The notes below the pieces were generated by a model, which saw only the letters and a list, made by a program, of their open reading frames with translations, was not told the origin of the DNA and searched no databases. The translations under genes and the position numbers were made by a program. DNA of 8,725 bases from Candidatus Rokuibacteriota bacterium (GTDB lineage Bacteria > Methylomirabilota > Methylomirabilia > Rokubacteriales > CSP1-6): contig JACORX010000413.1 of assembly GCA_016179165.1 (NCBI GenBank), positions 1 to 8,725 on the forward strand, read 5' to 3'. How positions within the stretch are numbered: the stretch's first letter is position 1; each line of letters opens with the position of its first letter. Shown piece by piece: positions 1 through 8,180 of this stretch.

Positions 1-907
<907 letters not shown>

Positions 908-919
908 GGCGGCTCGATG

Positions 920-2566
920 CTACACCGCGGCGTCAGCGGACGGAAGGATCAGCATGAAGCTCGTGCCGGCGCCCGGCTGGCTGCGCACCTCGATCTGGCC
1001 GCCGTGGTCCTGGACGACCCGGTAGACGAGGGCGAGCCCGATGCCGCTGCCGTCCGCCTTCGTGGAGAAGAACGGCTCGAAGATCTGGGGCATGTCGCTC
1101 TCCGCGATGCCCTGGCCCGTGTCGCTGATCCAGAGCTGCACGCGCGCCGGCTCGGCGCCGGGCACGATCCGACCGCCCACGCGCAGCTCGCCGCCCTCGG
1201 GCATGGCCTGCACGGCGTTGATGCAGAGGTTCCAGATGGCCTGGTGTAGTTGCTGGGGGTCGACCCGCGCCGGCAGCTTCTCGCCGTATTCCCGAATCAC
1301 CTTGAGCTCGGCAGGCAGCGAGCGGTGCTCGACGAGGAGGACGACCTCTTCCAGGAGATCGGCGAGGTCGACGGCATGGATCGCCATGGGCGCCGGCCCG
1401 GCGTACTCGAGGAAGTCGCGGATGATGCGGTTGAGCCGCTCCGACTCCCGCAGGACGATCTCGACGAGACGCTCGCGACCGGGATCGGCCGGCAGCTCGC
1501 GGACCAGCGCCTCGATGGCGCCCGAGAGTGAGGCCAACGGGTTTCGGATTTCGTGCGCGATGTTGGCGGAGAGCCGCCCGATGGTCGCCAGGCGGTCGGC
1601 TTGGAGCACCCGCTGCTCCATCCGCTTGATGGACGAGAGATCCTGGCAGATGCCGATGAGCCCGACCACCTCGCCTCCGCCGGAGCGCAGCGACCAGAAC
1701 GAGATGCCCACGGGCACCTCGTGCCCGTCGCGCCTCCTGAGACGGATCTCGTACCGCCGGGACTGGGCACCGGGCACGGCGACCGCCTGCCGCGCCTCCT
1801 CGAGGTCCACTTCCCGCCCGAAGAGAGCCTCCCACGTCTGACCCAGCGCCTCCCTCCCGGCAACACCCGTGATGGACTCCGCCGCGCGGTTGAACGCGGT
1901 GACACGTCCCTCGGGGTTGACCGCGATCAGTCCCGAGCCGACCGACTGGAAGATCAGGTCGCGGAACGCCTGGAGATCGGAGAAGTCCTTGCGCTGGCTC
2001 TCGAGGCTGCGTTGGGCGAGATAGTAGCGCTCGGCGAGCGAGCCGGCCAGGAGGGCGATCGCGAACAGCACGGCCGCGTTGAGCAGAACGGTGAGTACCT
2101 CGAGGGCCGTCGGCGGGGCCGGCTCAGCCAGCCCAAGAAGGGTCAAGAGGTAGCGGCCCAGCACGACGTCGACATAGAGGAGGCCCGCGAGGCCGGCCGC
2201 GACCAGGCCGCCGCGGCGGGCCAGCAGGGAAGCGCCCTCGAGCACCGTCAACACGTAGAGGAAGGTGAAGACCGAGCGCGAGCCGCCGGTCACCGCGATG
2301 ATGCCCGTTACCAGGGCCACGTCGAGGCAGACCTGCATCCACGCGAAGCGGCGGAGATCGGTCGCGTGCGCGCTCCCGATCAGAAGGAGGCACGACACGA
2401 GTCCGGCGACCGAGACGGCGAGGGCGAAAAACAGGAAGGCGAACTGGAAGCTGCCGGCGTAACGCAGCACCGCGCCCGCGGCCAGGACCATTGCGGCGGT
2501 GATCAGCCGCGCCCAGCACAGGTCGCGCAGGGATGTCCGAAGCGACTGAGGTTCTTCGGCCGGCAC
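920..2566 (-). CDS. pilS: PilS, membrane sensor histidine kinase
   Basis: Sensor kinase of the PilS-PilR pair, 548 residues, in the inner membrane. About six hydrophobic segments are visible (roughly 22-38, 41-64, 77-94, 98-115, 120-143 and 155-177), the polytopic arrangement typical of PilS. A PAS domain follows (about 200-310, with FNRAAESITG). The kinase core has the H-box NIAHEIRNPL with H338, the N-box NLCINAVQAM (446-455), DTGQGI (482-487), the F-box FEPFFSTK (496-503) and GSGIGLA (506-512), so all catalytic elements are intact. In Pseudomonas, PilS senses pilin in the membrane; the same input here is inferred. The start is a GTG 3 bases after the pilC stop, without a convincing Shine-Dalgarno, which suggests translation coupled to pilC. 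An internal ATG (M26) would cut into the first membrane segment and is less likely. Confidence 0.93.
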   Translation of the reverse strand: MPAEEPQSLRTSLRDLCWARLITAAMVLAAGAVLRYAGSFQFAFLFFALAVSVAGLVSCLLLIGSAHATDLRRFAWMQVCLDVALVTGIIAVTGGSRSVFTFLYVLTVLEGASLLARRGGLVAAGLAGLLYVDVVLGRYLLTLLGLAEPAPPTALEVLTVLLNAAVLFAIALLAGSLAERYYLAQRSLESQRKDFSDLQAFRDLIFQSVGSGLIAVNPEGRVTAFNRAAESITGVAGREALGQTWEALFGREVDLEEARQAVAVPGAQSRRYEIRLRRRDGHEVPVGISFWSLRSGGGEVVGLIGICQDLSSIKRMEQRVLQADRLATIGRLSANIAHEIRNPLASLSGAIEALVRELPADPGRERLVEIVLRESERLNRIIRDFLEYAGPAPMAIHAVDLADLLEEVVLLVEHRSLPAELKVIREYGEKLPARVDPQQLHQAIWNLCINAVQAMPEGGELRVGGRIVPGAEPARVQLWISDTGQGIAESDMPQIFEPFFSTKADGSGIGLALVYRVVQDHGGQIEVRSQPGAGTSFMLILPSADAAV

Positions 2567-2569
2567 GCG

Positions 2570-3769
2570 CTATTTGACCAGAGTGACCAGCTTGAAGATC
2601 GGCAGGTACATGGCTATGACGAGGCCGCCGATGATCACGCCGAGGAATACGATCATGACCGGCTCGAGCAGCGCCATGAGCGCGCCGACGGCCGTGTCGA
2701 CCTCGTCGTCGTAAAAGTCGGCGATCTTGGACAACATGGCGTCGAGCGCGCCCGTCTGCTCGCCGACCGAGATCATCTGGGTGACCATCGGGGGGAAGAC
2801 GCCCGAGGCCTTGAGCGGGTCGGCCAGCGTCTTGCCCTCGGTCACCGCCGCGCGGCACTGCATGACCGCTTTCTCGACAACACGGTTGCCGGCAGTGCGT
2901 GCGGTGATGCGGAGCCCCTCCAGAATCGGCACCCCGGAGGACACGAGCGTGCCCAGCGTGCGGGTGAAGCGGGCGACGGCGACCTTGCGGACCAGCGTTC
3001 CGAGGACGGGGACCTTGAGCAGCAGCGCGTCGATAGTGGAGCGCCCCTTTTCCGTCCGGTAGTAGGCCCGGAGGGCGAACACGCAGCCGATGGCGCCGGC
3101 GATGATGAGCAGGATGTAGCTCTGCACGAACTCGGAGAGCCAGATGACCACTTGGGTCGGCAGCGGCAGGTCGGCGCCCAGGTCCTTGAACATCTTGGTG
3201 AAGGTCGGGATCACGAAGGTCAGCATGAAGATGACGACCACGAACGCCACGCCGATGATGCTCGACGGATAGATCATGGCCGACTTGACCTTCCGCTTGA
3301 GCGCCGCGGCCTTCTCGATGTACGCGGCCAGGCGCTGAAAGACCGTGTCCAGGATACCGCCCGTTTCGCCCACCTCGACCAAGTTGACAAAAAGCTCGTC
3401 GAAGCTGCGCGGATGGTGCCGCAGCGCCTCGGCCAGGGTCGATCCCTGCTCCACGGAACGGGCGACCAGACCCGTCACGTCCCGGAGGTTCTTCGACTCA
3501 CTCTGCTCAGCCAGGATGTTGAGGCACTGCACGAGCGGCAGGCCCGCGTCGATCATGGTGGAGAACTGGCGCGTGAAGATCGCCATTTCCTTGTCCCTGA
3601 CTTTGGCGCCGGCCTTGCTCGGGGTCTTGCCGCCGGTCTTCTCGTTGATCTTCGTGACGAGGATGGCACGCTTGCGGAGCTCGCCCACCGCGGCTGTCCG
3701 ATCTTGCGCTTCGATCTCGCCGGTGGTCGTCCCGCCGGCACCGCGGCCCTGGTACGTGAAGACCGCCAT
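2570..3769 (-). CDS. pilC: PilC, type IV pilus inner-membrane platform protein
   Basis: Polytopic platform protein of the type IV pilus, PilC/GspF family. It sits in the inner membrane and passes the motion of the PilB and PilT ATPases to pilin subunits. The protein has 399 residues, normal for the family. A short N-terminal region (AVFTYQGRG) precedes two copies of the GspF cytoplasmic fold, about 67-190 and 270-392. The copies share matching motifs: QFSTMIDAGLPL and VGETGG (133-138) in the first, TLGTLVSSGVPILEG and VGEQTG (335-340) in the second. Membrane segments lie near 169-189, 217-236 and 365-388. The ATG start is supported by a strong ribosome binding site. It lies 46 bases after pilT and 3 bases before pilS. 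T2SS GspF is the alternative in principle, but PilT and PilSR next door favour the pilus. Confidence 0.95.
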   Translation of the reverse strand: MAVFTYQGRGAGGTTTGEIEAQDRTAAVGELRKRAILVTKINEKTGGKTPSKAGAKVRDKEMAIFTRQFSTMIDAGLPLVQCLNILAEQSESKNLRDVTGLVARSVEQGSTLAEALRHHPRSFDELFVNLVEVGETGGILDTVFQRLAAYIEKAAALKRKVKSAMIYPSSIIGVAFVVVIFMLTFVIPTFTKMFKDLGADLPLPTQVVIWLSEFVQSYILLIIAGAIGCVFALRAYYRTEKGRSTIDALLLKVPVLGTLVRKVAVARFTRTLGTLVSSGVPILEGLRITARTAGNRVVEKAVMQCRAAVTEGKTLADPLKASGVFPPMVTQMISVGEQTGALDAMLSKIADFYDDEVDTAVGALMALLEPVMIVFLGVIIGGLVIAMYLPIFKLVTLVK

Positions 3770-3775
3770 GTTACA

Positions 3776-3782
3776 CTCTCCT
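3776..3782 (-). promoter_or_regulatory. Ribosome binding site of pilC
   Basis: Read on the minus strand this is AGGAGAG, six bases before the pilC ATG. It is one of the best Shine-Dalgarno matches in the cluster and fixes the pilC start. The neighbouring genes pilS and pilR lack comparable sites. Confidence 0.75.
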
Positions 3783-3815
3783 GTCTATTTCAGCGCGCAT
3801 CTCGCCGGGCAGTGG

Positions 3816-4937
3816 TCACCGCTTGCCGAACGGGGAGCCGCCCGTGAGGCCGGCGGCAGCAGGTGCGCCCGGGAGGCCGGCCGCCAGCTGGGACAGTTCC
3901 TCCGGCAGCATGCTCCGATTGAGCGCCTCTTCGCGGCTGATCCGGCGCTTCTGAACCAGCTCGATGAGCGATTGGTTCATGGTCTGCATGCCGAATTTCT
4001 GGCCCGCCTGCAGGGCTGAGTAGATCTGGTGGATCTTTTCCTCGCGGATCAGGTTCCGGATGGCCGGCGTGGTCACCATGATCTCGAGAGCCATGACCCG
4101 GCCCCTGCCGTCGGCCGTCGGGATCAGCTGCTGGGAGAGCACGCCTTCGAGGACCAGCGACAGCTGCGCCCGCACCTGGGCCTGCTGGGTATTGGGGAAG
4201 ACGTCGATGATGCGGTTGATGGTCTGGGCGCAGGAGTTGGTGTGCAGCGTGCCGAGCGTAAGATGGCCCGTCTCGGCGATCGTCAGCGCGGCGGCGATGG
4301 TCTCCAGATCCCGCATCTCGCCCACCAGCACCACGTCCGGGTCCTGGCGGAGGATGTACTTGAGCGCGTTCTTGAACGACTGCGTGTCCGAGAAGACCTC
4401 GCGCTGGTTCACCAGGCACTTCTTGTGAAGGTGGACGAATTCGATCGGATCCTCGATCGTCATGATGTGCTCGGAGCGCTCGTTGTTGATCTTGTCCACC
4501 ATGGCCGCGAGCGTCGTCGACTTGCCCGAGCCTGTGGGCCCGGTGACGAGAATCAGGCCCTTGGGCCGGTCGGCCAGCTGCTCGACGACCGGGGGCAAGC
4601 CGAGCTCGTCAAACGAGCGGATATTGATGGGGATGATCCGGATCGCGGCCGCGACCGCGCCGCGCTGGCGGTAGACGTTGCATCGGAACCGTGCCAGGCC
4701 CTGGATGCCGAAGGACAGGTCGAGTTCGTTGTCCTCCTCGAACTTCTGCTTCTGCGCCTCGTTCAGCACACCGTAGGCAAGCCGCTGGGTGTCCTGCGGC
4801 GTCAGACGCTCGAACTGCGTGAGCGGCGCCAGCTTGCCGTGCAGCCTGATCTGCGGCGGGGTGCCCGTCGTGATGTGTAGATCGGACGCCCCCCGTTCGA
4901 TCATGATGGTCAGCAGGTCGTGCATCGTCGCGGCCAT
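3816..4937 (-). CDS. pilT: PilT, type IV pilus retraction ATPase
   Basis: Cytoplasmic hexameric ATPase that powers pilus retraction (twitching, DNA uptake). It has 373 residues, slightly longer than the usual 345-370. The N-terminal PAS-like domain carries GASDLHITTGTPPQIRLHGK (16-35). The core shows Walker A GPTGSGKS (133-140), the Asp box IEDPIEF (161-167), Walker B VVLVGEMRD with E207, and the His box HLTLGTLHTN (225-234). AIRNLIREE at 292-300 is the signature that separates PilT from PilB/GspE, and PilT also lacks PilB's tetracysteine zinc site. The last about 25 residues form a Gly/Ala/Pro-rich tail. The ATG at 4937 follows a purine-rich site 11 bases upstream; a second ATG four codons inside has worse spacing. 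It lies 31 bases after pilB. PilU is an alternative name, but a single copy next to pilB and pilC favours PilT. Confidence 0.96.
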   Translation of the reverse strand: MAATMHDLLTIMIERGASDLHITTGTPPQIRLHGKLAPLTQFERLTPQDTQRLAYGVLNEAQKQKFEEDNELDLSFGIQGLARFRCNVYRQRGAVAAAIRIIPINIRSFDELGLPPVVEQLADRPKGLILVTGPTGSGKSTTLAAMVDKINNERSEHIMTIEDPIEFVHLHKKCLVNQREVFSDTQSFKNALKYILRQDPDVVLVGEMRDLETIAAALTIAETGHLTLGTLHTNSCAQTINRIIDVFPNTQQAQVRAQLSLVLEGVLSQQLIPTADGRGRVMALEIMVTTPAIRNLIREEKIHQIYSALQAGQKFGMQTMNQSLIELVQKRRISREEALNRSMLPEELSQLAAGLPGAPAAAGLTGGSPFGKR

Positions 4938-4948
4938 GGCCTAGGCGT

Positions 4949-4956
4949 TCTCCTCC
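4949..4956 (-). promoter_or_regulatory. Ribosome binding site of pilT
   Basis: The minus-strand sequence GGAGGAGA lies in the 31-base gap between pilB and pilT. Its 3' end is 11 bases from the pilT ATG, somewhat longer than ideal, but it is the only good Shine-Dalgarno in the gap and supports the first of the two candidate ATG codons. Confidence 0.6.
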
Positions 4957-4968
4957 GTTGGTTTCGTG

Positions 4969-6705
4969 CTACCCAAGGGTAACCCGGAGGACCTCTTCCA
5001 CGGTCATCATGCCGTCGAGCACCTTCTGAAGCGCATTCTGGCGGAGCGTCTTCATGCCCTGGGCCTGCGCCATCTCGCCGAGCTCGACCGCCGGCGCGTT
5101 CCGGATGATCAAGTCGCGGATTTCCTGGGAGGCCGGCATGACCTCGTAGATGGCCACGCGCCCCCTCATGCCGGTGAAGCTGCACGTCGCACACCCCTTG
5201 CCCTTGTAGAAGTTGACCTTGCCCAGCCCCTGCGGGATGTGGCCGTAGGGCACGAGCGTCTCCTCGTCGGCCTCGTACGGCTGCTTGCAGTCTTTGCACA
5301 CCCGCCGTCCGAGCCGCTGAGCGAGGATCAGCATCAGGGAGGAGGACACGAGGAAGGGCGGGATGCCCATGTCCAGCAGCCGTGCCACCGTGGACGGGCA
5401 GTCGTTGGTGTGCAGGGTCGTCAGCACCAAGTGGCCGGTCAGCGCGGCCCGGATGCCGATCTGGGCCGTTTCGAGGTCGCGCGTCTCGCCGACCAGGATG
5501 ACGTCTGGATCCTGGCGCAGGAAGGCGCGCAGCGCCCCGGCGAAGGTACGCCCGATCTCCTCGTTGATCTGGACCTGGTTGACCCCCTTGAGGTTGTACT
5601 CGACGGGATCCTCGGCCGTCATGATGTTGATGTCGGGCGAGTTGATGGTGTGGATGGCCGAGTAGAGCGTGGTCGTCTTGCCCGAGCCCGTGGGCCCCGT
5701 GATGAGGATCATGCCATGCGGATTGTGGATAGCCCTGGTGAACTGCTCGAGGCACCACGGGTCGAAGCCCAGCATGGCCAGGTCGAGCTGGAGCGATTCC
5801 TTGTCGAGGATACGCATGACGGTCTTCTCGCCGAAGATCGTCGGCAGCGTGGACACGCGGAAGTCGATGTCGCGCTCCTTGAAGCGGAGCTTGATGCGGC
5901 CGTCCTGCGGGAGGCGTCGCTCGGCGATGTCCAGGTTCGACATGATCTTGACGCGCGAGGTGAGCGCGGCCTCGAGGCGTTTGGGCGGTGTCATGATCTC
6001 GTGCAGGACGCCGTCGACGCGGAAGCGCACCCGGAACACCTTCTCGTAGGGCTCGAGATGGATGTCGGAGGCCCCCCGGCGGATCGCGTCCACCAGGATC
6101 ATGTTGATGAGGCGCACGATCGGCGCCTCGTCGGCCGACTCCTTCAGTTCGAAGACGTCAACCTTGGCGGCGCTCTCCTCACCGCCATCGACCAGCTCGA
6201 CGTCAGCGGCGGCCCCCTCGAATTCCGAGACGAGGTCGGCCATGGTCCCGCCCTGTGATTCGTAGGCCCGGTCGATGGCCTTGCGAATCGCCGCCTGGGA
6301 AGTGACCATGGGGACGACCTGGAGGTTGGTCATGAACCCGACGTCGTCCAGCGCGAATACGTTGGTCGGGTCTCCCATGGCGAGCGTCAACTGGTTGCCC
6401 TGGCGCTTGACGGGCAGGACTTCGTACTTGCGCGCGAGCTGCTCCGGCACGAGCTTGAGCACGTCCGGGTCGACGTCCAGCTGTGAAAGCGTGATCGACT
6501 GGATGCCGTACTGCCGCGACAGGAACTCGATCAGCTTCTCGTCGGTGACGAGGTTGAGCTTGACGAGGATGGAGCCGAGCTTGTCGTTGGAGCCCTTTTG
6601 TTCCTGGAGCGCGCGCGCGAGCTGCTCGTTGTCGATCAGCCCCTCGCGGACGAGGAGAGCGCCAAGGCGCCGGCTGACTGGTTGTCCGAGCTTGGGTTCT
6701 GCCAT
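4969..6705 (-). CDS. pilB: PilB, type IV pilus assembly (extension) ATPase
   Basis: Cytoplasmic GspE/PilB-family ATPase that powers pilus polymerisation; 578 residues from the ATG at 6705. The N-terminal MshEN-type domain (about 12-150) carries two 24-residue motifs, 13-36 and 42-65, discussed in the findings. An acidic linker (about 160-192) follows. The ATPase core has SDIHLEP (213-219), Walker A GPTGSGKTT (337-345), the Asp box AEDPVEY (364-370), Walker B VILVGETRD (402-410, E407) and the His box HLVLTTLHTND (425-435). A zinc site is formed by CKDC (470-473) and CATC (505-508), typical of PilB/GspE and absent from PilT. It lies between the macro-domain gene and pilT. An upstream in-frame TTG at 6738 would add 11 residues and overlap the previous stop; I prefer the ATG because the MshEN fold begins just after it. 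GspE is less likely given pilT and pilC downstream. Confidence 0.95.
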   Translation of the reverse strand: MAEPKLGQPVSRRLGALLVREGLIDNEQLARALQEQKGSNDKLGSILVKLNLVTDEKLIEFLSRQYGIQSITLSQLDVDPDVLKLVPEQLARKYEVLPVKRQGNQLTLAMGDPTNVFALDDVGFMTNLQVVPMVTSQAAIRKAIDRAYESQGGTMADLVSEFEGAAADVELVDGGEESAAKVDVFELKESADEAPIVRLINMILVDAIRRGASDIHLEPYEKVFRVRFRVDGVLHEIMTPPKRLEAALTSRVKIMSNLDIAERRLPQDGRIKLRFKERDIDFRVSTLPTIFGEKTVMRILDKESLQLDLAMLGFDPWCLEQFTRAIHNPHGMILITGPTGSGKTTTLYSAIHTINSPDINIMTAEDPVEYNLKGVNQVQINEEIGRTFAGALRAFLRQDPDVILVGETRDLETAQIGIRAALTGHLVLTTLHTNDCPSTVARLLDMGIPPFLVSSSLMLILAQRLGRRVCKDCKQPYEADEETLVPYGHIPQGLGKVNFYKGKGCATCSFTGMRGRVAIYEVMPASQEIRDLIIRNAPAVELGEMAQAQGMKTLRQNALQKVLDGMMTVEEVLRVTLG

Positions 6706-6734
6706 CGGTTCGGTTCGAGGGGCCGCGGGCCCCT

Positions 6735-7271
6735 TCAACCGGCCCCCGCGAGGCGCCGCAGGGCGTCGGAGAACGCCTTGAGGGTCTCGTCCTGGTAGAG
6801 AACGAAGACCACCTTCTGCAGGCTCGTCTTGCCCGTGCGCACGTGCTCGACGACGGTCGAGATCACGGTGTCCGCGGACTGAGCCGGAGGCACGCCGCCC
6901 ACGCCCGAGCCCAGGGCTGGGAAGGCGATGGACAGCATCCGGTGCTTGTCGGCGATTGCGAGCGATGAGCGCGTGGCCGCGGCGATCATGACCGGGTCGG
7001 CCTTGAGGTCGCGTCCCATGGCGGCGGCGTGGATGACGTGGGTCGCGGGCAGATTGCCGGCGACGGTCAGCACCGCCTCGCCCGGCTCGATCGGACCCTG
7101 GCGCACAGCCTCCTCCTCGATCACGGTGCCGCCCTTGCGCTTCATCGCGCCCGCCACGCCCGTGCCCATCCAGAGCTCGGCGTTGGCCGCGTTCACGACG
7201 GCGTCCACCTCCGCCTCGGTGATATCGCCCCGGACGATCGAGAACGTGGTGCTGCCGATCTTGACCTTCAT
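6735..7271 (-). CDS. Stand-alone macro-domain (ADP-ribose-binding) protein
   Basis: A 178-residue protein that is essentially one macro domain (Appr-1''-p processing family). Members bind ADP-ribose and often hydrolyse ADP-ribose-1''-phosphate, O-acetyl-ADP-ribose or ADP-ribosyl groups on proteins. Visible family marks are VRGDITEAEVDAVVNAAN (13-30, with D16 expected near the adenine), the phosphate loop MGTGVAGAM (35-43) and the second loop PALGSGVGGVP (118-128), plus VIHAAAMG (79-86). The usual triple-glycine stretch of the first loop reads G-T-G here. There is no signal peptide or membrane segment, so it is cytosolic. The ATG lies 2 bases after the mazG stop, so translation is probably coupled. 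A longer start reaching to 7322 would lie wholly inside mazG and adds no domain sequence. The family is clear; the substrate and any link to the pilus are unknown. Confidence 0.9.
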   Translation of the reverse strand: MKVKIGSTTFSIVRGDITEAEVDAVVNAANAELWMGTGVAGAMKRKGGTVIEEEAVRQGPIEPGEAVLTVAGNLPATHVIHAAAMGRDLKADPVMIAAATRSSLAIADKHRMLSIAFPALGSGVGGVPPAQSADTVISTVVEHVRTGKTSLQKVVFVLYQDETLKAFSDALRRLAGAG

Positions 7272-7273
7272 CG

Positions 7274-8086
7274 TCACGCCCCGCCCCGGCCGGACGCCTC
7301 GCGCGACTTCGCGGCCTCCCATTCCCGGTTGAGATCTTCCGCGGACGCCTCGTCCACCTGCCGGCCCTCGGCCCTCATCGCGGCCTCCACCTCCTTGAAA
7401 CGTCGGGTGAACGTATCGGCGGCTTTTCGAAGGGAGTCCTCAGCATCAATTTCAAGCAGCCTGGCTACATTTACGAGGGAAAAGAGCAGGTCCCCGATCT
7501 CGGGCCCGATCCGGGCGGCATCGCCTGCCGTCACGGCCTCATCGGTCTCCGCTATCTCCTCGCGCACCTTGCTCCATGCCTCCCGCCACGTGGGCCAGTC
7601 GAAGCCGACACGCCCGGCTTTCACCTGCAAGCGCTGCGCACGCAAGAGCGACGGTAGGCTCTGCGGCACGCCGTCGAGCGCCGACCTCGGGCTTCCGTCG
7701 CCGCGCCCCTCGGCGTTCTTGATCCGCTCCCACTGGCTCAGCGCCTGACGGGCATCGGCCACTTGGGCGTTCGCGAAGACATGAGGGTGCCGGCTCGTCA
7801 TTTTCCGGAGAGTCTCTTGCAAGACCTCCGCCATCGTGAACTCGCCCCGTTCCTGGGCTATCTGGCAGTGGAAGACCACCTGGAACAGAACGTCTCCCAG
7901 CTCTTCGACGATGTGGTCGGTCCGGCCCTCGTCCAAGGCTTCGAGCGCTTCGTAGGCCTCTTCGATCAGGTAAGGCTTGAGGGAGGCGTGCGTCTGCTCG
8001 CGATCCCACGGGCAACCTCCCTCGCCCCTTAGGCGGCCCATGAGGGACAGCAGTGCTTCGAAGAGAACGCCGGCGGAGTCTGCCAT
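7274..8086 (-). CDS. mazG: MazG, nucleoside triphosphate pyrophosphohydrolase
   Basis: Cytosolic enzyme that converts NTPs or dNTPs to monophosphates and pyrophosphate. It is regarded as a housecleaning enzyme, and in E. coli it is linked to ppGpp levels under starvation. It has 270 residues (E. coli MazG about 263) and both tandem MazG domains. The first has the hallmark GCPWDREQTHASL (24-36), EEAYE (42-46) and EELGD (61-65); the second has KVREEIAETDE (173-183) and EIGD (196-199), with VGFDWP (160-165) between. Both ExxE/ExxD metal-binding sets are intact. The ATG at 8086 is preceded by a weak GGGA, 6 bases away, and a good -10 box about 24 bases upstream. A longer frame continues upstream to 8527, but it runs through the promoter and antisense to the DUF1844 gene and adds no MazG sequence. 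It is the first gene of the minus-strand run. Confidence 0.95.
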   Translation of the reverse strand: MADSAGVLFEALLSLMGRLRGEGGCPWDREQTHASLKPYLIEEAYEALEALDEGRTDHIVEELGDVLFQVVFHCQIAQERGEFTMAEVLQETLRKMTSRHPHVFANAQVADARQALSQWERIKNAEGRGDGSPRSALDGVPQSLPSLLRAQRLQVKAGRVGFDWPTWREAWSKVREEIAETDEAVTAGDAARIGPEIGDLLFSLVNVARLLEIDAEDSLRKAADTFTRRFKEVEAAMRAEGRQVDEASAEDLNREWEAAKSREASGRGGA

Positions 8087-8109
8087 GAGCGATCCCGAAG
8101 TCGCCAGCG

Positions 8110-8115
8110 TATTAT
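8110..8115 (+). promoter_or_regulatory. Possible -10 box for the divergent DUF1844 gene
   Basis: The same AT-rich patch that forms the mazG -10 reads TATTAT on the plus strand, an acceptable -10 hexamer. No recognisable -35 lies 16-18 bases upstream. If used, it would give the DUF1844 gene a leader of about 85 bases that includes the short frames and the 18-bp duplication. This is the only AT-rich patch in the divergent intergenic region, which is the main argument for it. Confidence 0.3.
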
Positions 8116-8139
8116 ACACAAGGGGGTCGGGTCCTTGAA
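8111..8139 (-). promoter_or_regulatory. Putative sigma-70-type promoter of the mazG-macro-pil gene run
   Basis: On the minus strand, 8116-8111 reads TATAAT, a perfect -10 hexamer in an otherwise GC-rich region. A weak -35 (TTCAAG, 8139-8134, three of six matches) lies 17 bases upstream. Transcription would start near 8104, giving an untranslated leader of about 18 bases before the mazG ATG at 8086. The rarity of AT-rich sequence here and the position between divergent genes support the call; the -35 is poor. No operator can be recognised. A 5-bp inverted repeat (GGTCC 8130-8134, GGACC 8147-8151) overlaps and flanks the -35 and could be one, but it is short. Confidence 0.6.
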
Positions 8140-8153
8140 GGTCTTGGGACCGC

Positions 8154-8180
8154 ATGCTAGGCTCTGGCCGGCCTCCATGA
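8154..8180 (+). other. Very short upstream reading frame (8 codons)
   Basis: An ATG at 8154 opens a frame MLGSGRPP that ends at TGA 8178-8180. Its stop overlaps the ATG at 8177 in an ATGA arrangement. No clear ribosome binding site precedes it. It may be chance; it is listed because it is the first link of a chain of overlapping starts and stops leading into the DUF1844 gene. Confidence 0.15.

Noticed and set aside
3664..3675. A sigma-54 promoter look-alike (TGGCAC followed by TTGC)
   Set aside because: The two halves are separated by 2 bases rather than 5, it points antisense within pilC, and no gene follows it.
1553..3847. A 764-codon open frame on the plus strand, antisense to pilS and pilC
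   Set aside because: It is rich in His, Asp, Arg, Glu and Gly without any fold or motif, the usual complement of well-coded GC-rich genes. The minus-strand genes under it have complete domains.
4966..6258. A 430-codon plus-strand frame antisense to pilB
   Set aside because: It has the same biased shadow composition, no recognisable domain, and covers the conserved ATPase core on the other strand.
7272..7322. Longer start for the macro-domain protein inside mazG
   Set aside because: The extra 17 residues are out-of-frame mazG sequence; the macro fold starts at the ATG at 7271.
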